A DNA stretch of 64,000 nt. Source: JBFMAI01 sp040755725 (GTDB lineage Bacteria > Planctomycetota > Phycisphaerae > UBA1845 > Fen-1342). Made by a program: the position numbers and the translations under genes. The notes beneath the pieces are model-generated. The model worked only from the letters and a program-made list of their open reading frames with translations. It did no database searches and was not told the DNA's origin. The DNA is taken from the NCBI GenBank assembly GCA_040755725.1, contig JBFMAI010000037.1, forward strand, positions 1 to 64,000. The letters are read 5' to 3'. This document shows positions 16,459-24,577 of the stretch, piece after piece (position 1 is the stretch's first letter; each line of letters opens with the position of its first letter).

Positions 16459-18669
16459 TCAGGGCGCTGGGCCCGCAGCCGAGGCCGAAGCGGGGAGCTG
16501 GGCGGGCGCCGACTCCGTCGCCGGGGGGCGTTGCCGCACGGCACGTTGCCGCAACTCCCCCAACCAGCCCGAGTCGGCGGCGAATCCTGGAGCGGGCGGG
16601 TGCCGTTCAAGGGCGGCGATCGCGGCCAGCGCCGCATCCACGCGCCCCTGCGTCAAGACGTTCTCGAGTTCGTCCTGAGCGGCCTGCCGCAGGGTTTGGA
16701 CGTCGACCAACTCGGCCGCGTTGGCCAAGGCTGCCGCCACGGTCTCGTCGTAGCACCCCTGGGCCAAGGCGGTGCGCAGCAGGTCCGTGGCCACCCGCGG
16801 GGTGGCGTCCGAGCGTGCCGCCAACACGTCCGCCAACGTCGCGACGTACGTCGCCACGGCCTCGGCGGACTGCCCCAGACGGGCCCGCTGGGCCGCCAGC
16901 CGCCACCGCAGCGCTCCCAATCGGACGGGATCGACCGGCTCAGCCTCCTGGGCCGCGCGGACCAAACGCTCGAGGAGGTCCGCGACCCGCCCCGCGGTGG
17001 TACCGCCGTTGGCCGCGACGTGGTCCAGCCAACGCTCGGTGTCACCGAACGGGCCCTCGGCCAGCGCGTCGATCAGGCCGCGCCACGCGGTTTGGCGGAG
17101 CGCTTCGTCCGGTTCCTGCGCGGAGACGGCGCGGTCCCACAGCGCCCAGAGCTGGCGGTCGCTGCCGCTGTGGGCCACGGCGGCCAGCGTTTCGACCGCG
17201 GTCTTGCGGACGCCGGCGTCGGGGTCGGCGGACGCCGTCGCCAGGACTTCGCCCCATTGCGGGCTGCGTAGGGCCGCCAAGCCGCGGACCGCCGCCTGCC
17301 GGACGACGACGGGTTCCTGACGGTCGATGGCGGTGGCGAAGGCGAGCCCGCAACGGGGGTCCGCCAGGTTGCCCATGGCCCACAGCGTGCGTTCGCGCAG
17401 CGCCACCTGCCCGGTGGGTGCCCGCTCCAGCGCGCCCAACAGGGCCGTGACGACGTTGTCGCGCAGGGGGCCGGTCAGCGCGCCACGCTCGCCCAGCCGC
17501 CCCAGGGCGGCCGCAGCCTCTGTGGCACACGCTTCGTCGGACTCGTTCAGCGTGGCCAGCAGGACGTCAACCGCGGTCGCATCGCCGACATAACCCAGTC
17601 CGTTGAGCAGCGCGAGGCGGACTTCCCGGGTGCGGGCCGTGGGGAGCATGCTCAGAAAGCGCTCCGCGTCGGCGGGCTCGCGGAAACTCGCGGTCGTCTG
17701 AACAGCGGCGGCCTGCTCCCGGGCCTCCGCGCTGGCGGTCTGGTTCCGAATGCGTTCCTGCAACTCGGACGGCAGGGTCTTGCCCTCCGCGAGGTGGAGC
17801 TGTGCCAAGCGCAGCCCGAGGAGCCGCATGGTCGTCGAGGGGTCGCTCAGGTAACCCGTCAGCAGCGTGAGGCGTTCCGCTTCCGCGGCCCGAAGAAAGC
17901 CGGCTTCCAGCACTTTGGCCAGTCGCGACTCCGCCGCCTCCAGCCGGCGTCGCGTGTCGCGGTCTTTACGTATCAAGCGTTCGATTTGCTCCTGCTGCCA
18001 AGTCTCCAGGGGCAAGCCGCGACTGCGCTCCCACCAGACGCGGGCCGCCGCGGCGTCATCGCCGAAGTCCATCGCCGTGGCCTGGCCCAGGGCGGCGAGC
18101 GCCGCCTGGACCACCACGCCGTCCGGGTCATCCAAAGCCGTCGCCAGAATCGCCACCGCTTCCCGCTCGGTCATCAGGCCGAGCGCGGACAGCGCCGCCA
18201 GCCGCGCCGGGCGCGGCTGGCGCGCGTCGAACACCAGTTGTTTCAATCGCGCCAGCACTTCGGGCTTGCGGTAGGCCGCCAACGCGCCGGCGGCCGCTTG
18301 GCGAACCCCGGCGTCGGGGTCGCCCAGCATCGTGACAAGCGGCTCGACGTACGCCGGTGACAGGGTGGCCGGCCGTTCCGCCAGGGCGGCGGCGACGGCG
18401 ACGCGGGCCGGGACGTTCGGGCCGCTCAGGACCGCGGCCAAGCGCGGCGGGGTCTCCGGCCAATCCTGCAACAGCAACTCCCGGGCGATCGTAAGCCGCA
18501 CCTCGGGCGTGTTGGGCCCCTCGACCAGGGCGATCAGGTCGTTGAGCCGCTCCAGACGGGTCGGGGCCTCGCGGGTAGTCGGTTGCGACGCCGGCTCCTG
18601 GGCGTGCGACCACGCGGCCAACCCGGCCAGCGCGACGAAAGCCACCTTCGCAACTCGCGTCCAGTTCAC
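16459..18669 (-). CDS. Exported HEAT-repeat protein
   Basis: About 736 residues if translation begins at the GTG at 18669 (NWTRVAKVAFVALAGLAAW signal-like N-terminus ending HAQEPA). The frame is open to 18777, but that extension has no hydrophobic logic. Most of the protein is tandem helical repeats of PBS-lyase/HEAT type, recognisable as DPDAGVRQAAAGALAAY, DPDGVVVQAALAALGQA, CATEAAAALGRLGERGAL, REPVVVRQAAVRGLAAL-like and DPDAGVRKTAVETLAAV segments. It ends in a Pro/Ala-rich tail. Such proteins are scaffolds; a partner cannot be named. Convergent with the sigma-factor gene (25-base gap). Confidence 0.7.
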   Translation of the reverse strand: MNWTRVAKVAFVALAGLAAWSHAQEPASQPTTREAPTRLERLNDLIALVEGPNTPEVRLTIARELLLQDWPETPPRLAAVLSGPNVPARVAVAAALAERPATLSPAYVEPLVTMLGDPDAGVRQAAAGALAAYRKPEVLARLKQLVFDARQPRPARLAALSALGLMTEREAVAILATALDDPDGVVVQAALAALGQATAMDFGDDAAAARVWWERSRGLPLETWQQEQIERLIRKDRDTRRRLEAAESRLAKVLEAGFLRAAEAERLTLLTGYLSDPSTTMRLLGLRLAQLHLAEGKTLPSELQERIRNQTASAEAREQAAAVQTTASFREPADAERFLSMLPTARTREVRLALLNGLGYVGDATAVDVLLATLNESDEACATEAAAALGRLGERGALTGPLRDNVVTALLGALERAPTGQVALRERTLWAMGNLADPRCGLAFATAIDRQEPVVVRQAAVRGLAALRSPQWGEVLATASADPDAGVRKTAVETLAAVAHSGSDRQLWALWDRAVSAQEPDEALRQTAWRGLIDALAEGPFGDTERWLDHVAANGGTTAGRVADLLERLVRAAQEAEPVDPVRLGALRWRLAAQRARLGQSAEAVATYVATLADVLAARSDATPRVATDLLRTALAQGCYDETVAAALANAAELVDVQTLRQAAQDELENVLTQGRVDAALAAIAALERHPPAPGFAADSGWLGELRQRAVRQRPPATESAPAQLPASASAAGPAP

Positions 18670-19022
18670 GTGAACAGCACCAACGGCGGCCAACGTTTTG
18701 ACAGACCCAAGACGGCGGCCGCCGGTTAGCCCGGTGTCGACCTTCCGCGGACGGTCCCGCCGCGCAGGAATTGCCACGACCGCGGAGCTCGGGCGGCCCA
18801 GTATACTGACACTGCCGCCCCCTTTATACCCTATACTTTAATCGCCGTTACGGGCTCACCGATAAAGTGGCAGAGGCCGCGGATCGTCTTGCCAACGGCG
18901 GCGGCCGGCTCTATCGTACTGCTCGGAAGGCCGGTGTCCGCCGGGCATCGGTTCCAGGGTGACGGACCGGGACGGGCCGAGTTGTGTGACCGGCCGGGCC
19001 TGGGCCGGGGAAGGACGTGCCG
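18670..19022. other. AT-richer divergent intergenic region
   Basis: Between the HEAT gene (minus) and the PEP-CTERM gene (plus). An AT-rich patch at 18820-18845 contains TTTATACC and CTATACTTTAA, and AGTATACT at 18800-18807 is palindromic and reads TATACT on both strands. These are plausible -10 elements for both genes. GGAAGG at 19009-19014 is the ribosome site for the plus gene. Confidence 0.35.
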
Positions 19023-19982
19023 ATGACACGCATCATTTGTCTCGGGTTGGTCTTGGTGGCGGCGTGGGGGACCTCGACCGCCCAAGCGGGTTTCTGGCAG
19101 GATGTGTTCAATGGTCTGGGTGTGCTGGCGACGCCGAGCGGTTATCCGTTACAGGACGCCGGCGACGGCAGCTTGGTCAACGGCGCTCGCAACGGGCGCG
19201 TGCGGATCATGCCTAACGGTCTGGGCGGGGGGTATCGGCTGGAGCTGGATCGGCGCTTCGGCGCTGATTCGCGCGGCCGGCCGGAGACGTTCCGGTATGG
19301 CGGCGTGGAGATGACGCTGGAGGGCGAGCTCCAGGGCACGGCCGGCTACAACAACTGGGGCAGCAAGTTCCGCTCCGGCTTCGCGGACCTCACGATCAAT
19401 AACCTGGCCTACACGCTGAAAACGGTCAGCAACGCCCAGGACGTCGAGCTCACGGGCACGCTCAACGTGCAACAGGAGTTGGAAATCAACGAGGCGGGGT
19501 TCTATTCCCTCACGCTGAACGTGGCGAACACCGACTCGCAGTTCAAGATCGACGGCGTCGCCGTCCGCGACAGCAAGGTCGGCAATTTCAACGTCGGGCC
19601 GATCGTGCTCCAGGGCAACATCTTCGTCGATGCCGTCGGCGTGCTGCTCGGCAGCCTCGGCGTGGACATCTCCGGGCTGCAAGAGGCTTTCCCCGGCTCG
19701 CCGATGGGCGACATCGTCGCCGCGCTGGCGGGCGATCTCCAGCAGGCCCGCGTGGTCGCGGGCACGACTGCGGAGAAGGAACTCGCGCCGCTGCTGCTGG
19801 AGTCGGTGCTGGGACGCGACGGGCAAGCGGGCGAAACGCTGCTGGCCGGCCTGCGCGACGGCACGGTCACCAACACCGTCGCCTCCGATTCCGAGTCGCC
19901 GCTCCGCGTGCCGGAGCCGGGCACGCTGCTGCTGATCGCCTTGGGTGGGTTGACATTCCGGCGTCCCCGCCGGGTCGCCTGA
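19023..19982 (+). CDS. PEP-CTERM sorting domain protein
   Basis: 319 residues. ATG 19023 is two codons after an in-frame GTG. Signal peptide RIICLGLVLVAAWGTSTAQA. The body is beta-rich with a repeated QFKIDGVAVRDSKVGNF style and no known catalytic motif. The C-terminus is a clear PEP-CTERM signal: VPEPGTLLLIALGGLTFRR followed by basic residues. It should therefore be recognised by an exosortase (not in the window) and moved to the cell surface or matrix. The gene ends 20 bases from the convergent PilZ-type gene, with a strong hairpin just beyond. Confidence 0.8.
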   Translation: MTRIICLGLVLVAAWGTSTAQAGFWQDVFNGLGVLATPSGYPLQDAGDGSLVNGARNGRVRIMPNGLGGGYRLELDRRFGADSRGRPETFRYGGVEMTLEGELQGTAGYNNWGSKFRSGFADLTINNLAYTLKTVSNAQDVELTGTLNVQQELEINEAGFYSLTLNVANTDSQFKIDGVAVRDSKVGNFNVGPIVLQGNIFVDAVGVLLGSLGVDISGLQEAFPGSPMGDIVAALAGDLQQARVVAGTTAEKELAPLLLESVLGRDGQAGETLLAGLRDGTVTNTVASDSESPLRVPEPGTLLLIALGGLTFRRPRRVA

Positions 19983-20002
19983 GCGCTGGCACGAAGACGC
20001 AT

Positions 20003-21271
20003 TCAGGACTTTGACGCCGCGTCGGGTTCTTCATCCGACGCGGCGTTCGTTACGTGACCCGGCACGCCGCTCTCGGAAGCGGGGTCGAGCAGGCCGTACT
20101 CGTCCCGGGCCCGGCGGGCCGCGGCGGCCAAGGCAAGCAACTCGTCCAGTCGGGCGGCAACGGCGGGCGCGGCATCGCCCCCCTCCGCCGCCGATTGCGC
20201 ATCGTGAACCAAGCCGGCGATCGCTTCGTAACCGTACGTCTCCGCGTCGGCGATCAGGCGCTGACACGCCCGGCCAAAGTCATGGGCACGCCCGGCCTGC
20301 CACAACGCCCCGAGCTGCCGGCACTCCGCGTCCAGCCGGGAGAGGAACCGCAGGATCAACGGGCGCATGCGGACCTTGGCCCAGTGCGCGCTGAGCAGCG
20401 GCGGGCGATCGGCCGCGGCATTCCAGTCGCGTGCCAGATAGTCGTCGAAGAGGTCGGCCAGCCGGTCGAACGTGAGCGGCGGGCTCACAATGCAGTCGCA
20501 CCCCTCGGTCCACGCCGCGAGCTCACCCACCGGCTCGCCGTCCGAGACGGCTTGATCGTCCAGCGCGACGAGCGGACCGGCATACCCCGCCGCCCGCAGG
20601 GCCGCGATCACGCCCGCCCCACCGGCCCCGATGCGAACCATGACCAGATCAAAGTCCCCCCGCGCCGCCGTGGCGGCCGCGGCCTCCCGGTCGTGCGTGA
20701 TTTCCAGGTCAATGCCGAGCTCGCCGGCCATCACGCGCAGCAGTTCCGCCAGCTCATGCGGATCGGCGGCCACGTCGACGCACAGCACGCGTCCGCTGAA
20801 GCGCGGCGGAGCAGCGTGGGCCGTCGGGTCCGACTCGGACCCGCCCGTCTCGGGGACGAACCGGCGCACGTCGATCGGCCGGTAGAACGCGACCCCGACC
20901 TCGTGGACCCGGCCGCGGATCAGGCGGCACCGCACAACTCGCCCGGCAACGGCTACGTCGCGCTGGTCGACGGTGCGCAGCGTGACCTCGCAGACCGATC
21001 GCGTATGGACGAACGTCCCGTGCAGAAACGACAGGCCGCCCGGCCCGAGGTCATGGGGTTTCACTGCCAACGAGCCGACGCTGCCCCCCGGCTGCCGCAA
21101 CACGATGGTCACCGGACGCCCCCGGTAACGCCGCCGACGGTAGGCACGGCGATCGCCTCTCGCGGACGAACGGGCCTCCGCGTCGAGCTCCGCGAGAATC
21201 GCCGCGTACTCGTCGGGCGAGAGACGCGGCGTATCGCCGGCCGGCCACGGTCTGCTTGAGTCCGGGGGCAT
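20003..21271 (-). CDS. PilZ domain fused to degenerate receiver and HPt-like domains
   Basis: 422 residues from ATG 21271. Residues about 40-135 form a PilZ domain (Arg-rich RRAYRRRRYRGRP, then DLGPGGLSF and HEVGVAFYRP), suggesting c-di-GMP binding, although the usual Ser of DxSxxG is Gly. Residues 159-278 align with a response-regulator receiver (RVLCVDVAADPHELAELL, GDFDLVMV, CDCIVSPP), but the phospho-acceptor Asp position is R213 and the conserved Lys is S263. Residues 300-385 look like an HPt bundle (ACQRLIADAETYGYEAIAGL) with C336 where the phospho-His is expected. So it is probably a non-phosphorylated signalling adaptor. The last codons form a 12-base-pair palindrome. Confidence 0.65.
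   Translation of the reverse strand: MPPDSSRPWPAGDTPRLSPDEYAAILAELDAEARSSARGDRRAYRRRRYRGRPVTIVLRQPGGSVGSLAVKPHDLGPGGLSFLHGTFVHTRSVCEVTLRTVDQRDVAVAGRVVRCRLIRGRVHEVGVAFYRPIDVRRFVPETGGSESDPTAHAAPPRFSGRVLCVDVAADPHELAELLRVMAGELGIDLEITHDREAAAATAARGDFDLVMVRIGAGGAGVIAALRAAGYAGPLVALDDQAVSDGEPVGELAAWTEGCDCIVSPPLTFDRLADLFDDYLARDWNAAADRPPLLSAHWAKVRMRPLILRFLSRLDAECRQLGALWQAGRAHDFGRACQRLIADAETYGYEAIAGLVHDAQSAAEGGDAAPAVAARLDELLALAAAARRARDEYGLLDPASESGVPGHVTNAASDEEPDAASKS
20014..20046. terminator. Strong hairpin between convergent genes
   Basis: Perfect 12-base arms ACGCCGCGTCGG (20014-20025) and CCGACGCGGCGT (20035-20046), nine-base loop. It overlaps the last codons of the minus-strand PilZ gene and lies 32 bases after the plus-strand PEP-CTERM stop, so it could stop transcription from both sides. 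No poly-T run follows. Confidence 0.45.
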
Positions 21272-21721
21272 AGAGGGCCTCGCGCGGGCCCGGCGCCGGC
21301 CGCCGCGACGGGCAGGCCGCGGGCCACGCCACCTCGTATTCTTCGACTCGCCGGGAGCCACTGGTCAGTATCGGAAGCCGCGACGCCGACCGATAACGGC
21401 GCACGTCGTTTGGGCGTCAGCGCGCGGCGCGCCCGGGTGCATCACGGAGCGTCCAGGGGTCACCCTCCAGGTCTTGCCCGCCCGCAGCCCGCGGTTGGAA
21501 GCCACACTGCGACCCGGACGCTCAGCGCGACTTGTGGCCGCGGGCGAACGTAGCGGCCGGGCTCCGTACCGGCCGTTGGTCCCCGAAGAATCTCATCGCA
21601 CCGACAAGAACTCGGTCGCTAGTAGTGCAGAGAAACTAGAGAATCGAGAGCGCCCTTCCGGCCGTAAGACGCAACCCTCCCCCAGCCCCTCCCCGAAAGG
21701 CAGGAGGGGTCGGGGACAGCC
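21272..21721. other. Intergenic region with a degenerate family-E repeat
   Basis: Lies upstream of the PilZ-type gene and downstream of pyrG. At 21676-21715 there is CCCCTCC...GGAGGGG of the AGGGAGGGG family. No gene is supported. A promoter for the PilZ-type gene should be here but none is obvious. Confidence 0.35.
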
Positions 21722-23533
21722 TCAGACCTTCTCCGTGCGGTGCGCGGCGGTCGGGCTGGCCGGCGGTTCTTCCGGCGCGGGGATCACTTCGTTGGGATAC
21801 GCGAGGGGCTCGCGATAGTCCGCGCAAGCCCGGCCGAGGGCGGCGTGGACCAAGCCGACAAAGAAGGGCTGCGGTGACAAGGGGCGGCTGGTGAGCTCGG
21901 GATGCGCCTGGGTGCCGACGTAGTAGGGGTGCAGCGCCGAGACCAACTCGAGGATGTTCATGATCTCCGCCCGGGGCGACTTGCCGGAGAAGATCATGCC
22001 GGCCGCCTCCAGTTGCGGAATATAGCGCGGGTCCACCTCATACCGGTGACGGAAGCGCATGCGGGTCCGCGGGCCGAACATCCGCTCGGCCAGCGTCCCC
22101 GGCTTGACCGCCACATCGTGGCCCCCCAGCCGCATCGTGCCGCCCAACCCCTCGATCTCCTTCTGCTCCGGCAGCAGGTTGATGACCGGGTGGCGGCACT
22201 CGTTGTCGATCTCGGTCGAGTTGGCGTCCTCCAGCCCGACCACGTTCCGAGCGAACTCGATCACCGCCATCTGGAAGCCGTAGCAGATGCCCAGGCACGG
22301 CAAGCCGTGCGTCCGAGCGTACTTGAGGCACGCGATCTTGCCCTCGGCCCCGCGCGTGCCGAACGCCCCAGGTACGATGATGCCGTGCAGGTCCTTGAGC
22401 GATTCGGCGGCGGTGTCGTCCGTGAGCTGCGACGTGTCCACCCACCGCGTCTGCACCTTGCAGCCCAGATAGACGCCGGCGTGTTCCAGGGCCTTGAGGA
22501 TGCTCGCGTACGCATCCCGCACCGCCGTGTACTTGCCCGTGATGCCAATCATCACCTCGCGCGTGGCGTTGCGGAGGCGGGTGAGATACTGGACCCAGTG
22601 CTCGCGGGCCGCGCGCTCGCCGTCCTCGTCGACCCGGGGTTTGAGATCGAGCCAGTCCATCACCGCCCGGTCGTAGCCGGCCCCGCGCAGCAGTTCCGGG
22701 ATCAGGTACACGCTCTCGCAATCGTGCATACTGAAGACGCGCTCGGGCGGCACGTTCGAGAAGAGCGCGATCTTCTCCCGCACTTTGCGCGTCACGGGCG
22801 TGTGGGCCCGGCAGGCGATGATGTGCGGCTGCACGCCGCACTCCAGCAGCCGCCGAATGCCGAGCTGGGCGGCCTTGCTCTTCTGCTCGCCGAGGATGAC
22901 GGGTTCGAGCACATAGGTCAGGGCGACGAAACAGACGCTCCGCTGCCCCTCTTCGAAAGCAAGCTGCCGCATGGCCTCAATGTAGTGGGCGTTTTCCACG
23001 TCGCCGACGGTGCCGCCGATCTCGACGAACACCACGTCCGCTTTCGTGGCCACCGCCAGCTCGCGCAGCCGGTTCTTCACCTCCCCCGTCACGTGCGGGA
23101 TCATCTGCACGTCGCGGCCGAGGTAGGCGCCGGTCCGCTCGCGTTCGAGCACCCGGCGGTAAACCTGCCCGTTGGTGATGAAATTGAGGCGGCTGAGGTT
23201 CTGGTCCAGGGCCCGCTCGTAGGTGCCCAGGTCCATGTCGCACTCGGTGCCGTCGTCCAGGACGAAAACCTCGCCGTGGCGGAAGGGGTTCAGCGTGCCC
23301 GAGTCGATGTTGAGGTAGCCCTCCAGCTTGACCGGGGCGACGACGAGCCCCTTGTCCTGGAGGCACCGCGCTAACGAGGAGCTAAAGATCCCTTTACCCA
23401 GCCCGCTGATCACCGTACCAAAGACCACGACGAACTTCGTCGAGCCCACTTTGTAGCCCGCGGGCAACGGCAGGTAGAACTCCGTGTCCCCGGACTGGTC
23501 GCGGATCGACTCTAGCAACCGGTCGGCGTCCAT
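21722..23533 (-). CDS. pyrG: CTP synthase (divergent)
   Basis: About 603 residues. Makes CTP from UTP, ATP and glutamine. N-terminal synthetase half: FGTVISGLGKGI P-loop (about 39-49), HGEVFVLDDG, GGTVGDVENAHYIEA. C-terminal class I glutaminase: nucleophile C417 in CLGICYGFQM, H544 and E546 in TQAHPE. It departs from the usual family in several normally fixed places: KLEGYLNIDSGTLNP instead of K(F/I)DPYLNxDPGTMSP, GAFGTRG instead of GGFGxRG, CYG instead of CLG, plus a 30-residue N-terminal extension and a Pro-rich tail. Start ATG 23533; a GTG two codons earlier is possible. It follows kdsB by 62 bases; CTP is the KdsB substrate. Confidence 0.9.
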   Translation of the reverse strand: MDADRLLESIRDQSGDTEFYLPLPAGYKVGSTKFVVVFGTVISGLGKGIFSSSLARCLQDKGLVVAPVKLEGYLNIDSGTLNPFRHGEVFVLDDGTECDMDLGTYERALDQNLSRLNFITNGQVYRRVLERERTGAYLGRDVQMIPHVTGEVKNRLRELAVATKADVVFVEIGGTVGDVENAHYIEAMRQLAFEEGQRSVCFVALTYVLEPVILGEQKSKAAQLGIRRLLECGVQPHIIACRAHTPVTRKVREKIALFSNVPPERVFSMHDCESVYLIPELLRGAGYDRAVMDWLDLKPRVDEDGERAAREHWVQYLTRLRNATREVMIGITGKYTAVRDAYASILKALEHAGVYLGCKVQTRWVDTSQLTDDTAAESLKDLHGIIVPGAFGTRGAEGKIACLKYARTHGLPCLGICYGFQMAVIEFARNVVGLEDANSTEIDNECRHPVINLLPEQKEIEGLGGTMRLGGHDVAVKPGTLAERMFGPRTRMRFRHRYEVDPRYIPQLEAAGMIFSGKSPRAEIMNILELVSALHPYYVGTQAHPELTSRPLSPQPFFVGLVHAALGRACADYREPLAYPNEVIPAPEEPPASPTAAHRTEKV

Positions 23534-23595
23534 GGGCACATTCTACCTTGGGGCGGCCGAAGTTTCCTGCCGGCGGAGTGAACCGGCCGCTGGGT

Positions 23596-24348
23596 TCAGG
23601 GCCGCCGGCGCTGCCGGGCAACGAACTGCTCATAATCCCGCGGCGTGTCGATGCCGACGCACGCCTGTTCGACGATCTCGACGGCCAGCGCCGCGCCGCG
23701 TTCCAGCACACGTAGTTGTTCGAGCTTTTCCACTTGCTCCAGCACACCCGGGGGCCAGGCGGCGAGCTTCAGCAGAAACGAACGGCGGTAAGCATAGACG
23801 CCCAGATGCAGGAGGCACGCCGCGGGTCGCCCCACGGCGCCGGCGTCTCGCGGATATGGTATCAGCGCCCGCGAGAAATACAGCGCTCGTCCACCCGAAT
23901 TGACCACGACCTTGACCGCGTTGGGGTCGCGCGGATCGGCGTCAGCGGGGAAAGGGCACGCCAGCGTGGCTATCGGACATTCGGTGGGCTCGCGGGCCAG
24001 CCGCTCGGCCAGGCGATCGAGATAATCTGGCTCCACTTCTGGTTCATCGCCCTGGACATTCAGAATGATGTCATCCTCACCGCCCGGCAGCCTGCGGACC
24101 ACCTCCGCGATCCGGTCGGTGCCGCTCGGATGGTCGGGCCGGGTCATGACGGCTTCGCCGCCGAAGCTCCGCACCGCCGCCGCGATTCGTTCGTCGTCGG
24201 TGGCCACGATGCAGCGGCGGACACGGCGGGCCCGGCCGACCCGCTCGCAGACGTGTTGAATGAGGGGCTTGCCAGTCTCGCGGGCGAGGGGTTTTCCGGG
24301 AAAACGGGTGGAGGCGTAACGCGCGGGGATGATCGCCAGGACGTCCAT
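23596..24348 (-). CDS. kdsB: 3-deoxy-manno-octulosonate cytidylyltransferase
   Basis: 250 residues, the family length. Activates KDO with CTP to CMP-KDO for lipopolysaccharide inner core, so the cell probably makes an LPS-type outer membrane. Family motifs: IIPARYASTRFPGKPL at the N-terminus, VATDDERI, MTRPDHPSGTDRIAE, NVQGDEPEVEP, and the late HLGVYAYRRSFL, EKLEQLRVLE and GIDTPRDYE. The frame is open further upstream; ATG 24348 starts the fold directly. It is the first gene of a kdsB-pyrG pair, a known arrangement, and is divergent from the EF-G gene. Confidence 0.95.
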   Translation of the reverse strand: MDVLAIIPARYASTRFPGKPLARETGKPLIQHVCERVGRARRVRRCIVATDDERIAAAVRSFGGEAVMTRPDHPSGTDRIAEVVRRLPGGEDDIILNVQGDEPEVEPDYLDRLAERLAREPTECPIATLACPFPADADPRDPNAVKVVVNSGGRALYFSRALIPYPRDAGAVGRPAACLLHLGVYAYRRSFLLKLAAWPPGVLEQVEKLEQLRVLERGAALAVEIVEQACVGIDTPRDYEQFVARQRRRP

Positions 24349-24577
24349 GCGACAATCCGCGGTCGCCGGGGGAACCACGTCGGCGCCGGGCGCATGATAC
24401 CGGGGCCGTTCCGTCGTGCAACGTGGAACGGATGGTCCGGGGTAATCCTCACCGCGCTCCCCAATCGCGCTGCGGTCCGCAAACGCTATCCGCGTCACGA
24501 AACGGCCGTATAATGCCGCATTCTCGCGGCGCGGGTTGTCGCCGCCGCGAGACGGACCACGAACCCTCAGGGACGCG

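Noticed and set aside
21902..23374. A 490-residue plus-strand frame over pyrG
   Set aside because: Shadow of the strongly supported pyrG; no recognisable protein features.
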